A stretch of 64,000 nucleotides of DNA from assembly GCF_024622195.1 (NCBI RefSeq), contig NZ_JANKBI010000022.1, positions 1 through 64,000 of the forward strand, given 5' to 3'. Below, piece by piece: positions 17,055 to 25,729 of this stretch. Made by a program: the position numbers and the translations under genes. The notes under the pieces were generated by a model. That model had not been told where the DNA came from, searched no databases, and saw nothing but the letters and a program-made list of their open reading frames with translations. This DNA is from Murimonas intestini (GTDB taxonomy: Bacteria > Bacillota > Clostridia > Lachnospirales > Lachnospiraceae). Every line of letters begins with the position of its first letter. Positions within the stretch are counted from its first letter, which is position 1.

Positions 17055-18325
17055 GCTTCCTCACCGTCCTTTTTCAAAGTCTCGCCGCTCTCAAGTAAGC
17101 CGTCCGGATAGTCTTCCGGCACCGTAGTACCAGAAATCGCTGTATTTTTACCAATTTTAACATTTGGCGGAATATAACTTCCTTCCCCGATCGTTACCAA
17201 TCCAAAGGAGTACACATTTGGTTTTACTTTATTTGGAACCTCTTCTCCCACTCCAAGAACCACATTATTATCAATTTTAACATTTTCTGCGATGATAGCG
17301 CGATCCATAACTACTCCTTCACCAATGGTCGTTCCTTTCATAATGATGGAATCCTTGATGACACTCCCCTTGCCAATGGTAACACCGGCACCGATTACGG
17401 AATTCTGGACTTCCCCGTATACCTCTGTACCATCGCCAATAATACTCTTTGTGATCTTTGCCTCAGCAGAAATATACTGCGGCGGAATGATCTCACTGCC
17501 TGTATATATCTTCCAGAACTCTTCATAAAGATTGAATTCAGGAATAATATCGATCAGCTCCATGTTGGCCTCCCAATAGGAGCCCAATGTCCCCACATCT
17601 TTCCAGTATCCGTTATATTCGTAGGCTACCAGCTTGTCCCCTCTTTCGTGGCAGTAAGGGATGATGTGCTTGCCGAAGTCACAATTGCTCTGGTCTTTCA
17701 TAGCAATGAGAGCTTCTTTTAAAACTTTCCACGAGAATATGTATATACCCATTGAAGCCAGATTGCTCTTCGGATGCTCCGGCTTTTCCTGGAACTCAGT
17801 GATCCTGTTCTGCTCATCTGCGATGACTACGCCGAAACGGCTGGCCTCCTCGATGGGCACCGGCATTACTGCAATCGTAATATCTGCATTGCTGGCCTTA
17901 TGGAAATCCAGCATGACTTCATAATCCATCTTATAAATATGGTCTCCGGAAAGCATCAGAACATATTCCGGATTATAATTCTCCATATAGGTGAGGTTCT
18001 GGTAAATTGCATTGGCGGTTCCTGTATACCACTCACTGTTTCCGCTCTTCTCGTATGGAGGAAGAACGGTAACTCCGCCGATATTTCTGTCCAGATCCCA
18101 AGGGATACCGATCCCTATGTGTGTGTTAAGCCTGAGGGGCTGATATTGTGTCAGTACACCTACTGTATCTACACCAGAATTAATACAGTTGCTCAGCGGG
18201 AAATCTATGATTCTGTATTTTCCGCCAAAAGCTACGGCTGGCTTAGCCACTTTTTCAGTCAGGACTCCCAGCCGGCTGCCCTGTCCACCTGCAAGTAACA
18301 TTGCAATCATTTCTTTTTTAATCAC
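17051..18325 (-). CDS. glgC: Glucose-1-phosphate adenylyltransferase GlgC
   Basis: Catalytic subunit making ADP-glucose for glycogen, 424 residues. The catalytic loop is intact (LAGGQGSRLGVLTEKVAKPAVAFGGKYRIIDF), as are SGVDTVGVLTQYQP, WYTGTANAIYQN and the sugar-phosphate motif SGDHIYKMDY. The C-terminal half carries hexapeptide repeats of a beta-helix (for example TIGKGSVIKDSIIMKGTTIGEG). The start is GTG at 18325, set by AGAGGTG 5-6 nt upstream; an open frame continues upstream without support. No glycogen synthase or branching enzyme lies in the window, so the rest of the pathway is elsewhere. Confidence 0.96.
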   Translation of the reverse strand: MIKKEMIAMLLAGGQGSRLGVLTEKVAKPAVAFGGKYRIIDFPLSNCINSGVDTVGVLTQYQPLRLNTHIGIGIPWDLDRNIGGVTVLPPYEKSGNSEWYTGTANAIYQNLTYMENYNPEYVLMLSGDHIYKMDYEVMLDFHKASNADITIAVMPVPIEEASRFGVVIADEQNRITEFQEKPEHPKSNLASMGIYIFSWKVLKEALIAMKDQSNCDFGKHIIPYCHERGDKLVAYEYNGYWKDVGTLGSYWEANMELIDIIPEFNLYEEFWKIYTGSEIIPPQYISAEAKITKSIIGDGTEVYGEVQNSVIGAGVTIGKGSVIKDSIIMKGTTIGEGVVMDRAIIAENVKIDNNVVLGVGEEVPNKVKPNVYSFGLVTIGEGSYIPPNVKIGKNTAISGTTVPEDYPDGLLESGETLKKDGEEA

Positions 18326-18359
18326 GCTATCACCTCTTGTTGTAATTATTTGTTTTTTT

Positions 18360-18388
18360 ATTATAACACACATCCTGGAAATAGTGAA
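18360..18388 (-). promoter_or_regulatory. glgC promoter
   Basis: Perfect TATAAT (18360-18365) with TTCACT (18383-18388) 17 bp upstream on the minus strand, about 35 bp before the GTG start. Confidence 0.6.
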
Positions 18389-18640
18389 CACATTTTACAT
18401 ATTTTTGAATTTTTTTTACTACATTTTATGACAAATGCTTCATATTTTTGTTTTGAATTTACAAAGTCACAATCTTTATTCGACAGTTTGTTCTTTCCAT
18501 GTTCCATTCTTTGTTATTTCCTGTCTGTTTTTGTCTATTATTTTGCTTTTATGTTGTTTTAAGGCAATCTTCCCCCGTCCTCTGCCTCTGCTTCCATTAA
18601 AATATGTACGGAATTAAGAAACCCTTTCCATTTTCCCGGA
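18389..18640. other. Intergenic region between glgC and murC
   Basis: A/T-rich, divergent intergenic DNA. Apart from the two promoters listed I see no gene, riboswitch or stable hairpin. Confidence 0.5.
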
Positions 18641-18643
18641 ATA

Positions 18644-18652
18644 TGGTATAAT
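18644..18652 (+). promoter_or_regulatory. murC promoter, extended -10
   Basis: TGGTATAAT is an extended -10 (TG at 18644-18645, TATAAT at 18647-18652). The -35 region is weak, which an extended -10 tolerates. The leader to the murC ATG is about 85 nt. Confidence 0.6.
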
Positions 18653-18740
18653 ATAAAAAGCACAGACCCAGTCTGCTGCCAGGACCGGATACTTCTTATA
18701 GGGAGATCCGCCTTTATCAGAAACAAAGGAGAACGTTATT

Positions 18741-20120
18741 ATGTATCAGATAGATTTCAAAAAACCACTCAGCATCCATTTCATCGGCATCGGAGGAATC
18801 AGTATGAGCGGACTGGCCGCTATCCTGCTGGACCGGGGCTTTGTCGTCTCAGGCTCTGACGCAAAGGAATCCCCTCTGACCAGATGGCTGGAGGAAAAAG
18901 GCGCTGTCGTGTATTACGGACAGCGTGCTTCTAATATAAAAGAAAATACTGAACTCGTCGTTTATACAGCCGCCATCCATCCCGACAATCCCGAATATGA
19001 GGGAGCTGTAAAAATGGGTGTGCCAATGATGACCAGAGCTGAGCTTCTGGGACAGATGATGAGAAATTATAAGACACCTATTGCTGTATCCGGCACTCAC
19101 GGAAAGACTACTACCACCTCTATGATTTCCCATATCTTCCTCGCCGCTGAAATGGACCCTACTATCTCAGTGGGCGGCATCCTGAAAGCAATAGACGGAA
19201 ACATCCGTGTGGGCGGACATGAGACTTTTATTACAGAGGCTTGTGAATACACGAACAGTTTCCTGCATTTTTATCCAAAGATAAGCATTATCCTGAACAT
19301 TGACGCAGATCATCTGGATTTCTTCAAAGACCTGGATGATATCCGCCGTTCCTTCAGGCTCTTTGCAGAAAGGCTTCCTGAAGACGGTATCCTCATTATC
19401 AACAGTGACATACCTGATTACCAGAAAATCACAGACGGCCTCAAGTGCCGTGTTGTGACTTACGGCTCATCCCCCGAGAGTGACTATTCCCCGGCAGATA
19501 TCACCTATGACGAGCTGGCCTTAGGTTCCTTTGACCTTATAAAAGGAGGAAAGACTTTCGGACATTTCTGCCTGAGTGTACCCGGCAGCCACAATGTATC
19601 AAATGCCTGTGCATCCCTGGCACTGGCGGATATCATGGGTATCCCGCTGGAGACAATGCAGAGAGGCCTTATGGAGTTTTCAGGCACAAACCGCCGTTTT
19701 GAGAAAAAGGGAGAAATCGGAGGCGTGACAGTGATCGATGATTATGCCCACCATCCCACCGAGATCCGTGCCACCTTAAATGCCGCCAGAAAATATCCCC
19801 ATAAAACTATATGGTGCGTGTTCCAGCCACATACTTATACACGTACTAAAGCGCTTATGGACGAGTTTGCAGAAGCCCTGTCTCTGGCTGACAAAGTTGT
19901 GCTGGCTGATATATATGCCGCGCGTGAGACAGATAATCTGGGGATCAGTTCCGAGACTTTGATGGAACATATTCAGGATCGAGGCTCAGATGCATATTAC
20001 TTCCCGTCTTTTGACGAAATAGAAAATTTTTTATTAGAAAATTGTATGCACGGTGACCTGTTGATAACTATGGGCGCCGGAGACGTTGTAAAAATAGGGG
20101 AAAGCCTGCTTGGACAATAG
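18741..20120 (+). CDS. murC: UDP-N-acetylmuramate-L-alanine ligase MurC
   Basis: Adds the first L-alanine to UDP-MurNAc in peptidoglycan synthesis, 459 residues. The N-terminal Rossmann domain has HFIGIGGISMSGLA, the central ATPase has the P-loop VSGTHGKTTTTSMI (about 114-127), and ITEACEYTNSFLHF and LNIDADHLDFF follow. The C-terminal ligase domain has IDDYAHHPTEI and FQPHTYTRTKAL. An AAAGGAGA site precedes the ATG. It is transcribed divergently from glgC and ends at a hairpin made partly of DnaA boxes. Confidence 0.97.
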   Translation: MYQIDFKKPLSIHFIGIGGISMSGLAAILLDRGFVVSGSDAKESPLTRWLEEKGAVVYYGQRASNIKENTELVVYTAAIHPDNPEYEGAVKMGVPMMTRAELLGQMMRNYKTPIAVSGTHGKTTTTSMISHIFLAAEMDPTISVGGILKAIDGNIRVGGHETFITEACEYTNSFLHFYPKISIILNIDADHLDFFKDLDDIRRSFRLFAERLPEDGILIINSDIPDYQKITDGLKCRVVTYGSSPESDYSPADITYDELALGSFDLIKGGKTFGHFCLSVPGSHNVSNACASLALADIMGIPLETMQRGLMEFSGTNRRFEKKGEIGGVTVIDDYAHHPTEIRATLNAARKYPHKTIWCVFQPHTYTRTKALMDEFAEALSLADKVVLADIYAARETDNLGISSETLMEHIQDRGSDAYYFPSFDEIENFLLENCMHGDLLITMGAGDVVKIGESLLGQ

Positions 20121-20339
20121 TTATCCACATTATCCACATGTTTATGCACATTATATTGTGTCCGGACATGTGGATTTTTTTGTGGATACCTGTGTTTACA
20201 TAACTTTCATTACGTAAATCCACAACATTCGACAATCCCTTATTTTATAAGGATTCTACAGGTTGCACTTTTTTTCTGTCCCCATTTTATCCACATTATC
20301 CACATTATCCACAAAGTTTTTCCTCCGGCCTGTGGACAG
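20121..20339. promoter_or_regulatory. DnaA-box cluster
   Basis: Five exact TTATCCACA 9-mers occur in 193 bp: an abutting pair at 20121-20129 and 20130-20138, and an abutting triplet at 20287-20295, 20296-20304 and 20305-20313. Near-matches are TTATGCACA (20142-20150), and on the other strand TGTGGATTT (20169), TGTGGATAC (20181) and TGTGGACAG (20331). TTATCCACA is the DnaA consensus. The cluster lies between murC and the dnaD-like/dnaC-like helicase-loading operon. The chromosomal origin is normally beside dnaA, which is not here, so this is more likely a DnaA-titrating or transcription-control site. Confidence 0.85.
20132..20181 (+). terminator. murC terminator overlapping DnaA boxes
   Basis: ATCCACATG (20132-20140) pairs with CATGTGGAT (20167-20175), followed by a run of seven Ts. 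The loop is large (26 nt). The stem arms include the second DnaA box and the reverse near-box. Confidence 0.6.
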
Positions 20340-20442
20340 CCCTGCTCCTGAAAACTGCTATTCTCTTTTCAAAAAATCTGTGTTATACTGGGGTTCGATA
20401 AATATTCCATTATTAATAAGAACGAAAATCCAGGTGAATAAA

Positions 20443-21537
20443 TTGAAATCAATATCTTTATACACAAGACCCACTAATGACGTGACGATCATACAAAATT
20501 ACTTTCTTGACCACTATCTGCCGGCCGCAAACGGAGAATATGTAAAGCTGTACCTGTTCCTGTTCCGCTGTGCCTGCGCCGGACGGGCCATAACAGTCTC
20601 CGCCCTGGCCGATACCTTTGACCACACAGAGAAGGATATACGCAGGGGACTGTCTTACTGGGAAAAGCTGGGCCTTCTTGAACTCACATACGGGGAAGGC
20701 GATGAGCTTCTGGGAGTCTCCTTCCTGGATCTTCCCGTGGAAGAGACCGCTGCTGCCGCTGCTGAAGAACAGCCTGCGGATACATTGCAGGGCGTACAGG
20801 AGGAGTCTGAATATCTTACTTCTTCCGATGAGCCTGCAGCAAGCGCTCCCGTTTCCATCCCCAAACCTGCCCTCAGCCCTGACAGGGTCAAGGCGCTTAA
20901 GGATTCTGAGGACATCAGGCAGCTCATTTTTATTGCAGAACAATACCTAGGCAAGACTCTCAGTCCTTCAGAGGTGTCAAATATCCTGTATTTCTATGAC
21001 GTACTGCACTTTTCAGCAGACTTGATCGAATACCTGATTGAATACTGTGTTTCAAAGGGCAGCAAAAGTGCACGCTACATAGAGACTGTCGCCCTCGCAT
21101 GGTCACAGGAGGGCATCAAGACCGTCCAGGAGGCAAAAGACAGCACCAACCTTTATAATAAAAATTATTATACTATATTAAATACTTTCGGTATAAAGGG
21201 CAGAGGGCCTGCCAAACCAGAGACTGACTATATGAACTGCTGGCTCAATGAATACCACTTTACACTGGACATCATCCAGGAAGCCTGCAGCAGGACAATA
21301 GCCCAAACGCACCAGCCCAACTTCCAGTATGCCAATAAGATTTTAGAGGACTGGCACAAAAACGGAATCAAACATATAAATGACATCAGACAGCTGGATA
21401 TCAGGCACCAGCAGAATAAAAAGGCTGCCGCCCCAAAACAAAAGGCGCCCTCCGCTCCTTCCGGCAATAAATTCAATAACTTCCACCAGAGGGAATACGA
21501 TTACAAGAAACTGGAGGAGCAGCTTCTGAACCGCTAG
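20443..21537 (+). CDS. DnaD-domain replication initiation protein
   Basis: Primosome protein of the DnaD/DnaB (Gram-positive) type that helps load the replicative helicase, 364 residues. It has an N-terminal winged-helix part (about 20-90), an acidic Ala/Glu-rich linker (about 100-145), and two DnaD C-terminal (DnaB_2) domains: one from LYFYDVLHFSADLIEYLIEYC to YIETVALAWSQEGI, and a second ending in NFQYANKILEDWHKNGI. I set the start at TTG 20443, 7 nt after AGGTG; longer reading upstream would run through the DnaA boxes and has no ribosome site. It is followed 44 bp later by the DnaC/DnaI-like loader, and preceded by a DnaA-box cluster. Confidence 0.92.
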   Translation: MKSISLYTRPTNDVTIIQNYFLDHYLPAANGEYVKLYLFLFRCACAGRAITVSALADTFDHTEKDIRRGLSYWEKLGLLELTYGEGDELLGVSFLDLPVEETAAAAAEEQPADTLQGVQEESEYLTSSDEPAASAPVSIPKPALSPDRVKALKDSEDIRQLIFIAEQYLGKTLSPSEVSNILYFYDVLHFSADLIEYLIEYCVSKGSKSARYIETVALAWSQEGIKTVQEAKDSTNLYNKNYYTILNTFGIKGRGPAKPETDYMNCWLNEYHFTLDIIQEACSRTIAQTHQPNFQYANKILEDWHKNGIKHINDIRQLDIRHQQNKKAAAPKQKAPSAPSGNKFNNFHQREYDYKKLEEQLLNR

Positions 21538-21581
21538 CGCATGTCTGTTTTCAGACAGACTCTGAGAAAGGAATGTGAAAA

Positions 21582-22577
21582 TTGGCACTGAAGAATTCAC
21601 AATACGACATGATCATCCGTGAGTATAACCGCAAGCAGCTTCAGAGCAGGCGTGACCAGATGAAACGCATAGATGAGGCATATGAGGCTATCCCTGCCCT
21701 CAGGGAGATTGACCAGCAGATCGCCGCCCTGAGCGTTTCCAGAGGACGCAAGCTCCTTGAAGGCGATGACAGGGCGCTCGACGGCCTCAAAAATGATATC
21801 AGCCGCCTTGCGGCTATGCGTCCCCACCTTTTATCATCAAACGGTTATCCCCCTGACTATCTGGAACCCAGATATTTCTGTGAGGACTGCAAAGACACAG
21901 GTTATATAGGAAATGAAAAATGCCACTGCTTCAAGCAGGCTATCATAGACCTGCTCTATACTCAGTCAAATATCCGTGAAGTTTTAAAGGAAGAGAATTT
22001 CTCCAATTTTTCTTACGGTTATTATTCTGACCTGATAATTGAACCGGCCACAGGACTCTCGGCCCTGGCGACCATAAAAAAAATAGTCGCGGAATGCGGC
22101 CATTTTATCGACAACTTTGATGAGGTGCACGAGAGCCTTTTCTTCTACGGAGATACAGGCGTGGGAAAGACCTTCCTCTCCCACTGCATTGCAAAGGAAC
22201 TGATCGACTCTGCTCATTCCGTGATCTATTTTTCGGCATTTGAGCTGTTTGATACCTTTGCCAAAAATACATTCAGAAAAGGCGTAAAAGAGGATGAACA
22301 GGCAGAGCTTTATTCTTATATATTTGACTGTGACCTGCTGATCATCGATGACCTGGGGACTGAGCTGACAAATTCTTTTGTCTCATCTCAGCTCTTCCTG
22401 ACTATCAATGAAAGGCTTCTCCGGAAGAAATCCACGATAATTTCTACAAATCTGCCTATTGACATATTTGCAGACACTTATTCTGAAAGAGTTTTTTCCC
22501 GTATCACAAGCAACTATAAAATGCTGAAGCTCATTGGCGATGACATACGTATACAAAAGAAGCTGTCGAAATATTAA
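21582..22577 (+). CDS. DnaC/DnaI-like helicase loader ATPase
   Basis: AAA+ ATPase of 331 residues that hands the replicative helicase onto DNA. The N-terminal half contains a zinc-finger-like CxxC-x8-CxC (FCEDCKDTGYIGNEKCHCF, about residues 98-116), as in DnaI. The AAA+ core follows: Walker A YGDTGVGKTFLSH (about 189-201), Walker B DLLIIDDLGTE, and the sensor region STIISTNLP with ERVFSRI as the arginine-finger segment. The start is TTG with AAAGGAA upstream. It is co-oriented with and 44 bp after the DnaD-like gene; the pair is the usual Clostridia counterpart of DnaB/DnaD/DnaI. Confidence 0.93.
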   Translation: MALKNSQYDMIIREYNRKQLQSRRDQMKRIDEAYEAIPALREIDQQIAALSVSRGRKLLEGDDRALDGLKNDISRLAAMRPHLLSSNGYPPDYLEPRYFCEDCKDTGYIGNEKCHCFKQAIIDLLYTQSNIREVLKEENFSNFSYGYYSDLIIEPATGLSALATIKKIVAECGHFIDNFDEVHESLFFYGDTGVGKTFLSHCIAKELIDSAHSVIYFSAFELFDTFAKNTFRKGVKEDEQAELYSYIFDCDLLIIDDLGTELTNSFVSSQLFLTINERLLRKKSTIISTNLPIDIFADTYSERVFSRITSNYKMLKLIGDDIRIQKKLSKY

Positions 22578-22599
22578 AAAAATTAAGCAATTTACAACC

Positions 22600-22627
22600 T
22601 TGACCTTTGTATACAATATGATATAAA
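22600..22627 (+). promoter_or_regulatory. prs promoter
   Basis: TTGACC (22600-22605) and TATAAA (22622-22627) with a 16-bp spacer, in the gap between the helicase-loader gene and prs. Confidence 0.55.
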
Positions 22628-22715
22628 CTATATTCATACTGTTATGCGGCAAAAAATTACATTTTTCGCTTCTGCCGCATCTGGAAGAAATGTAAAACTA
22701 ACGGAGGAATCAATC

Positions 22716-23888
22716 ATGCAACCAATAGAAGAACGCAATCTGGAAACTATCCCTGTAGGACCGCTGGGGATCATACCTCTGGAGAGCTGCCGGACCATCG
22801 GTGAAAAGATCAACAATTATCTTGTCACCTGGCGTAAAGAACGTGAGATGGAGCATAAAACAACCATCGCTTTTGAAGGCTATCAGAGGGACTGCTATAT
22901 CCTTAATACAAAGGTCCCGCGTTTTGGTTCCGGAGAAGCTAAGGGAATCATCAATGAATCTGTCCGCGGTGATGACCTGTATATTCTTGTGGATGTCTGC
23001 AATTATTCACTGACCTATTCTCTGTGCGGATACACAAACCATATGTCTCCTGATGATCATTTTCAGGATCTGAAACGTATCATCGCAGCAGTGGCCGGAA
23101 AAGCAAAAAGGATCAATGTCATCATGCCTTTCTTATATGAGAGCCGTCAGCACAAGCGCACCGGACGTGAATCCCTGGACTGTGCACTGGCGCTCCAGGA
23201 GCTTATGCGCATGGGTGTTGACAACATCATCACCTTTGATGCCCATGATCCCCGGGTACAGAATGCCATCCCCCTGAAAGGCTTTGAGACTGTACAGCCT
23301 GTATACCAGTTTATCAAGGGTCTGTTCCGCGCAGTTCCCACACTGAAGATCAACAAAGACAATACCATGGTCATCAGCCCCGATGAGGGCGGAATGAACC
23401 GCGCTATCTATATGGCAAATGTCCTGGGCCTGGATATGGGTATGTTCTATAAGCGCCGTGACTATGCCACTATCGTGAACGGCTCCAACCCCATAGTAGC
23501 CCATGAATTCTTAGGCTCAGATGTGGAAGGCAAGGACATGATCATTATAGATGACATGATCTCCTCAGGTACAAGTGTGCTGGAAGTAGCAGCTGAACTC
23601 AAGAAGAGGAAAGCCGGAAGGATATTCATCTGTGCGACCTTCGGCCTCTTCACCAATGGTATGGATAAGTTTGACAAGGCACATGAAGATGGTATCTTTG
23701 ACTTTGTCCTTACGACAAACCTCATCTACCAGACACCTGAGCTGCTTCAGAAGCCTTACTATATGAACTGTGACCTCAGCAAATATATTGCTTATATCAT
23801 TGATACTCTTAACCATGACGCTTCTATCAGCAGCCTGTTAAGCCCTGTAGACAGGATCAATAACTTCCTGGCAAAGCATAATCAGTAG
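22716..23888 (+). CDS. prs: Ribose-phosphate pyrophosphokinase (long form)
   Basis: Makes PRPP from ribose-5-phosphate and ATP. At 390 residues it is longer than the usual 310-320, with an extra N-terminal segment. The PRPP-binding loop IIIDDMISSGTSVLEVA and the preceding blocks FDAHDPRVQNAIP and SPDEGGMNRAIYMANVLG are recognisable. The flexible-loop region is YESRQHKRTGRESLDCALAL. The start at 22716 follows GGAGGAA; the frame continues upstream without support. A promoter and a strong terminator-like hairpin make it an independent unit. The long form belongs to a separate clade of PRPP synthetases common in Clostridia (from memory). Confidence 0.9.
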   Translation: MQPIEERNLETIPVGPLGIIPLESCRTIGEKINNYLVTWRKEREMEHKTTIAFEGYQRDCYILNTKVPRFGSGEAKGIINESVRGDDLYILVDVCNYSLTYSLCGYTNHMSPDDHFQDLKRIIAAVAGKAKRINVIMPFLYESRQHKRTGRESLDCALALQELMRMGVDNIITFDAHDPRVQNAIPLKGFETVQPVYQFIKGLFRAVPTLKINKDNTMVISPDEGGMNRAIYMANVLGLDMGMFYKRRDYATIVNGSNPIVAHEFLGSDVEGKDMIIIDDMISSGTSVLEVAAELKKRKAGRIFICATFGLFTNGMDKFDKAHEDGIFDFVLTTNLIYQTPELLQKPYYMNCDLSKYIAYIIDTLNHDASISSLLSPVDRINNFLAKHNQ

Positions 23889-23920
23889 ATCATATTACGT
23901 ACATTTAATACATTTAAATT

Positions 23921-23947
23921 CAGGCCGCGGAAATATTCCGCGGCCTG
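23921..23947 (+). terminator. G/C-rich hairpin after prs
   Basis: Perfect 12-bp stem CAGGCCGCGGAA / TTCCGCGGCCTG with a 3-nt loop, 32 bp after the prs stop. It is very stable, though the following bases are only partly T-rich. Confidence 0.75.
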
Positions 23948-23968
23948 ATCTGTCTCTCTGCTGTGATT

Positions 23969-24035
23969 ATTTTTACACACTTGAATCATTTTCTTACGGT
24001 CTGTGCAGTAAATGCACAGACCAGCTGAATAGTTA
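23969..24035 (-). repeat. Dispersed 67-bp hairpin repeat, copy 2
   Basis: Reverse complement of copy 1 (10882-10948) with four differences in 67. The perfect hairpin core is at 23998-24022. Its end supplies the stop codon of the SbcC-like gene (24033-24035), so the element sits exactly at the gene's 3' end. Confidence 0.8.
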
Positions 24036-25727
24036 TATTCTTTTCATCATCTCTTCTTCCCGTCTGTGGCAGGTAAATAAAATCACCTGTCTGCCGCTCT
24101 TCTTCAGCCATTTCAGGGTATTGAACAGCCTCCTGTCATCATACATGGCAAATGCCTCATCCAGTATTACAGGCATGCAGGCTCCCTTTGTGAATACCTC
24201 CCCCGCTGCCATCCTGACTGCAAAATACATCTGGTCTGCTGTACCCCTGCTGACCTGTGAGAGCTTCAGAAGCCTGTCAGGGGTATTCACCTTCACGTCC
24301 ATATTCTCATCCAGACTGATGCTTGTGTACTTTCCTTCCGTAATCTCTCTGATGATCCCGGATGCCTTTTCCTCCACCTGTTCTGCAAGAGTCAGATACC
24401 CTTCCCTGGATACTGTCCGTATGGTCCTGTCAGCCAGCTCCAGGGCCTCCAGTTCCTTCTTCAGGCTTTCCAGATTCCCCTTCAGGCTGTGTGCTTCCTC
24501 CAGGCTCTCCTCCAGATTTCCCAGCAGTATTTTCTTTTCTGCTATTTCCGCCTTCAGATGTTCTATGCCCCATGACATCTTCTGGCGTTCACCCTGGAGC
24601 GATTCCAGGCCTTCAGCCAGCTTTGCAGCCTCTTTGGCTGCATTTGTTCCTGTGCCGTATGACGGCTCCCTGATGCGTCCTGTTTCCGGGCCGGGCTCTC
24701 TGTATGTATCCGCGCCCATTTCCTCGTTTTGTGATGATCCGCCGCTTCTGATCACATACCATACACCTGCGAGCATACAAAGCAGCCACACTGCCGCCAC
24801 CGCCGCTTTCCCTGTGACAGACGGCAGGAAGATACATCCCAGGAAGGCTGCCAGGCTTAAAAAGGCCGCCGTCAGCTGCAGCGCCCTTCTCTTCTTTCTG
24901 AGAGCTGCCCTCCGTTCTGCCTCCTCCCGGCGGCTTCTGCCTATACTGTCTCTTATCACATCTTCTGATTCCTTATGCTGCTGCCTGGCGGCGTCTGCCG
25001 CCTTCTTGTACTGCATGACAGCCAGCTTCCACCGCTCCTCCAGCTCCCTGCTTTTCATCCGGCGCTCCTGGACTTCTCTTTCGGCAGAATCCAGTTCCTG
25101 CCTGACATATTCCATACGGCGGGATATCTGCTCCGCCTGCTCTTCGTTTCCGGCTTCTTCCTGGCTGATGATTGACTGCGTTCTCTTCTTCTTCTCATTC
25201 AGGCTTTTAAGAGCTGCTTCCACGTAAATACCTGCGTCCCCGGCCTCTCTTAAATTAGTCATATAATTCTTCAGTTCTTCAGCCAGGCCTGCATCAGTAG
25301 CGCTGGATTTCTGCGTGATAAAAATAGTATTCCTGAAGGCCTGCTCATTCATCCCCTCCAGCAGAACCTCCAGGTCTCCGTGTTCCACACTCATCTCCTC
25401 ACCATCTGTCTCACACACCAGCGAGACACTCTTATCACGCTTCTGGAAGTTTCTCTCGATCCTGAATACCTTGCCGCCGCTTTCCAGCTTCAGCGTTCCT
25501 GCATAATAATAAGGGTTTTCCCACGGCTCCCTGAGCGTATACTCATCATTTTTTGCGGCCCTTCCCCGCTGTGCAATGATTCCAAAGAGCATTCCCCTGA
25601 TAAAGGAATGGATGGTCGTCTTCCCCATCTCATTTTCACCGCTGATAATATTGACTCCGGGATGAAAACAGATCCTCTGGCCGGAAAATTTGCCGAAATT
25701 CTTTAACCGCAATTCCAGTAACTGCAT
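24033..25727 (-). CDS. SbcC/YhaN-like ATPase with membrane hairpin
   Basis: SMC/Rad50-type ABC ATPase, 564 residues, much smaller than SbcC. The N-terminal half-site is LRLKNFGKFSGQRICF and Walker A GENEMGKTTIHSF (about 30-42). The middle is charged coiled coil interrupted at about 286-328 by two hydrophobic stretches (LTAAFLSLAAFLGCIF and AAVAAVWLLCMLAGVWYVI). The C-terminal half-site has the signature LSQVSRGTADQMYFAVRMA and Walker B MPVILDEAFAMYD. There is no zinc-hook CxxC; the membrane hairpin replaces it. It is 2 bp after the SbcD/YhaO-like nuclease gene, so the two form a complex as in the YhaO-YhaN pair of Bacillus. A role in DNA-end handling at the membrane is inference. Confidence 0.85.
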   Translation of the reverse strand: MQLLELRLKNFGKFSGQRICFHPGVNIISGENEMGKTTIHSFIRGMLFGIIAQRGRAAKNDEYTLREPWENPYYYAGTLKLESGGKVFRIERNFQKRDKSVSLVCETDGEEMSVEHGDLEVLLEGMNEQAFRNTIFITQKSSATDAGLAEELKNYMTNLREAGDAGIYVEAALKSLNEKKKRTQSIISQEEAGNEEQAEQISRRMEYVRQELDSAEREVQERRMKSRELEERWKLAVMQYKKAADAARQQHKESEDVIRDSIGRSRREEAERRAALRKKRRALQLTAAFLSLAAFLGCIFLPSVTGKAAVAAVWLLCMLAGVWYVIRSGGSSQNEEMGADTYREPGPETGRIREPSYGTGTNAAKEAAKLAEGLESLQGERQKMSWGIEHLKAEIAEKKILLGNLEESLEEAHSLKGNLESLKKELEALELADRTIRTVSREGYLTLAEQVEEKASGIIREITEGKYTSISLDENMDVKVNTPDRLLKLSQVSRGTADQMYFAVRMAAGEVFTKGACMPVILDEAFAMYDDRRLFNTLKWLKKSGRQVILFTCHRREEEMMKRI

Positions 25728-25729
25728 AT

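Noticed and set aside
20121..20339. Chromosomal replication origin (oriC)
   Set aside because: No dnaA or dnaN is nearby and no clear A/T-rich unwinding element with DnaA-trio pattern was identified, so I report only a DnaA-box cluster.
24121..25227. A 368-codon plus-strand frame opposite the SbcC-like gene
   Set aside because: Ser/Ala-rich translation typical of reversed coiled-coil coding sequence; the minus-strand protein has complete ATPase motifs.
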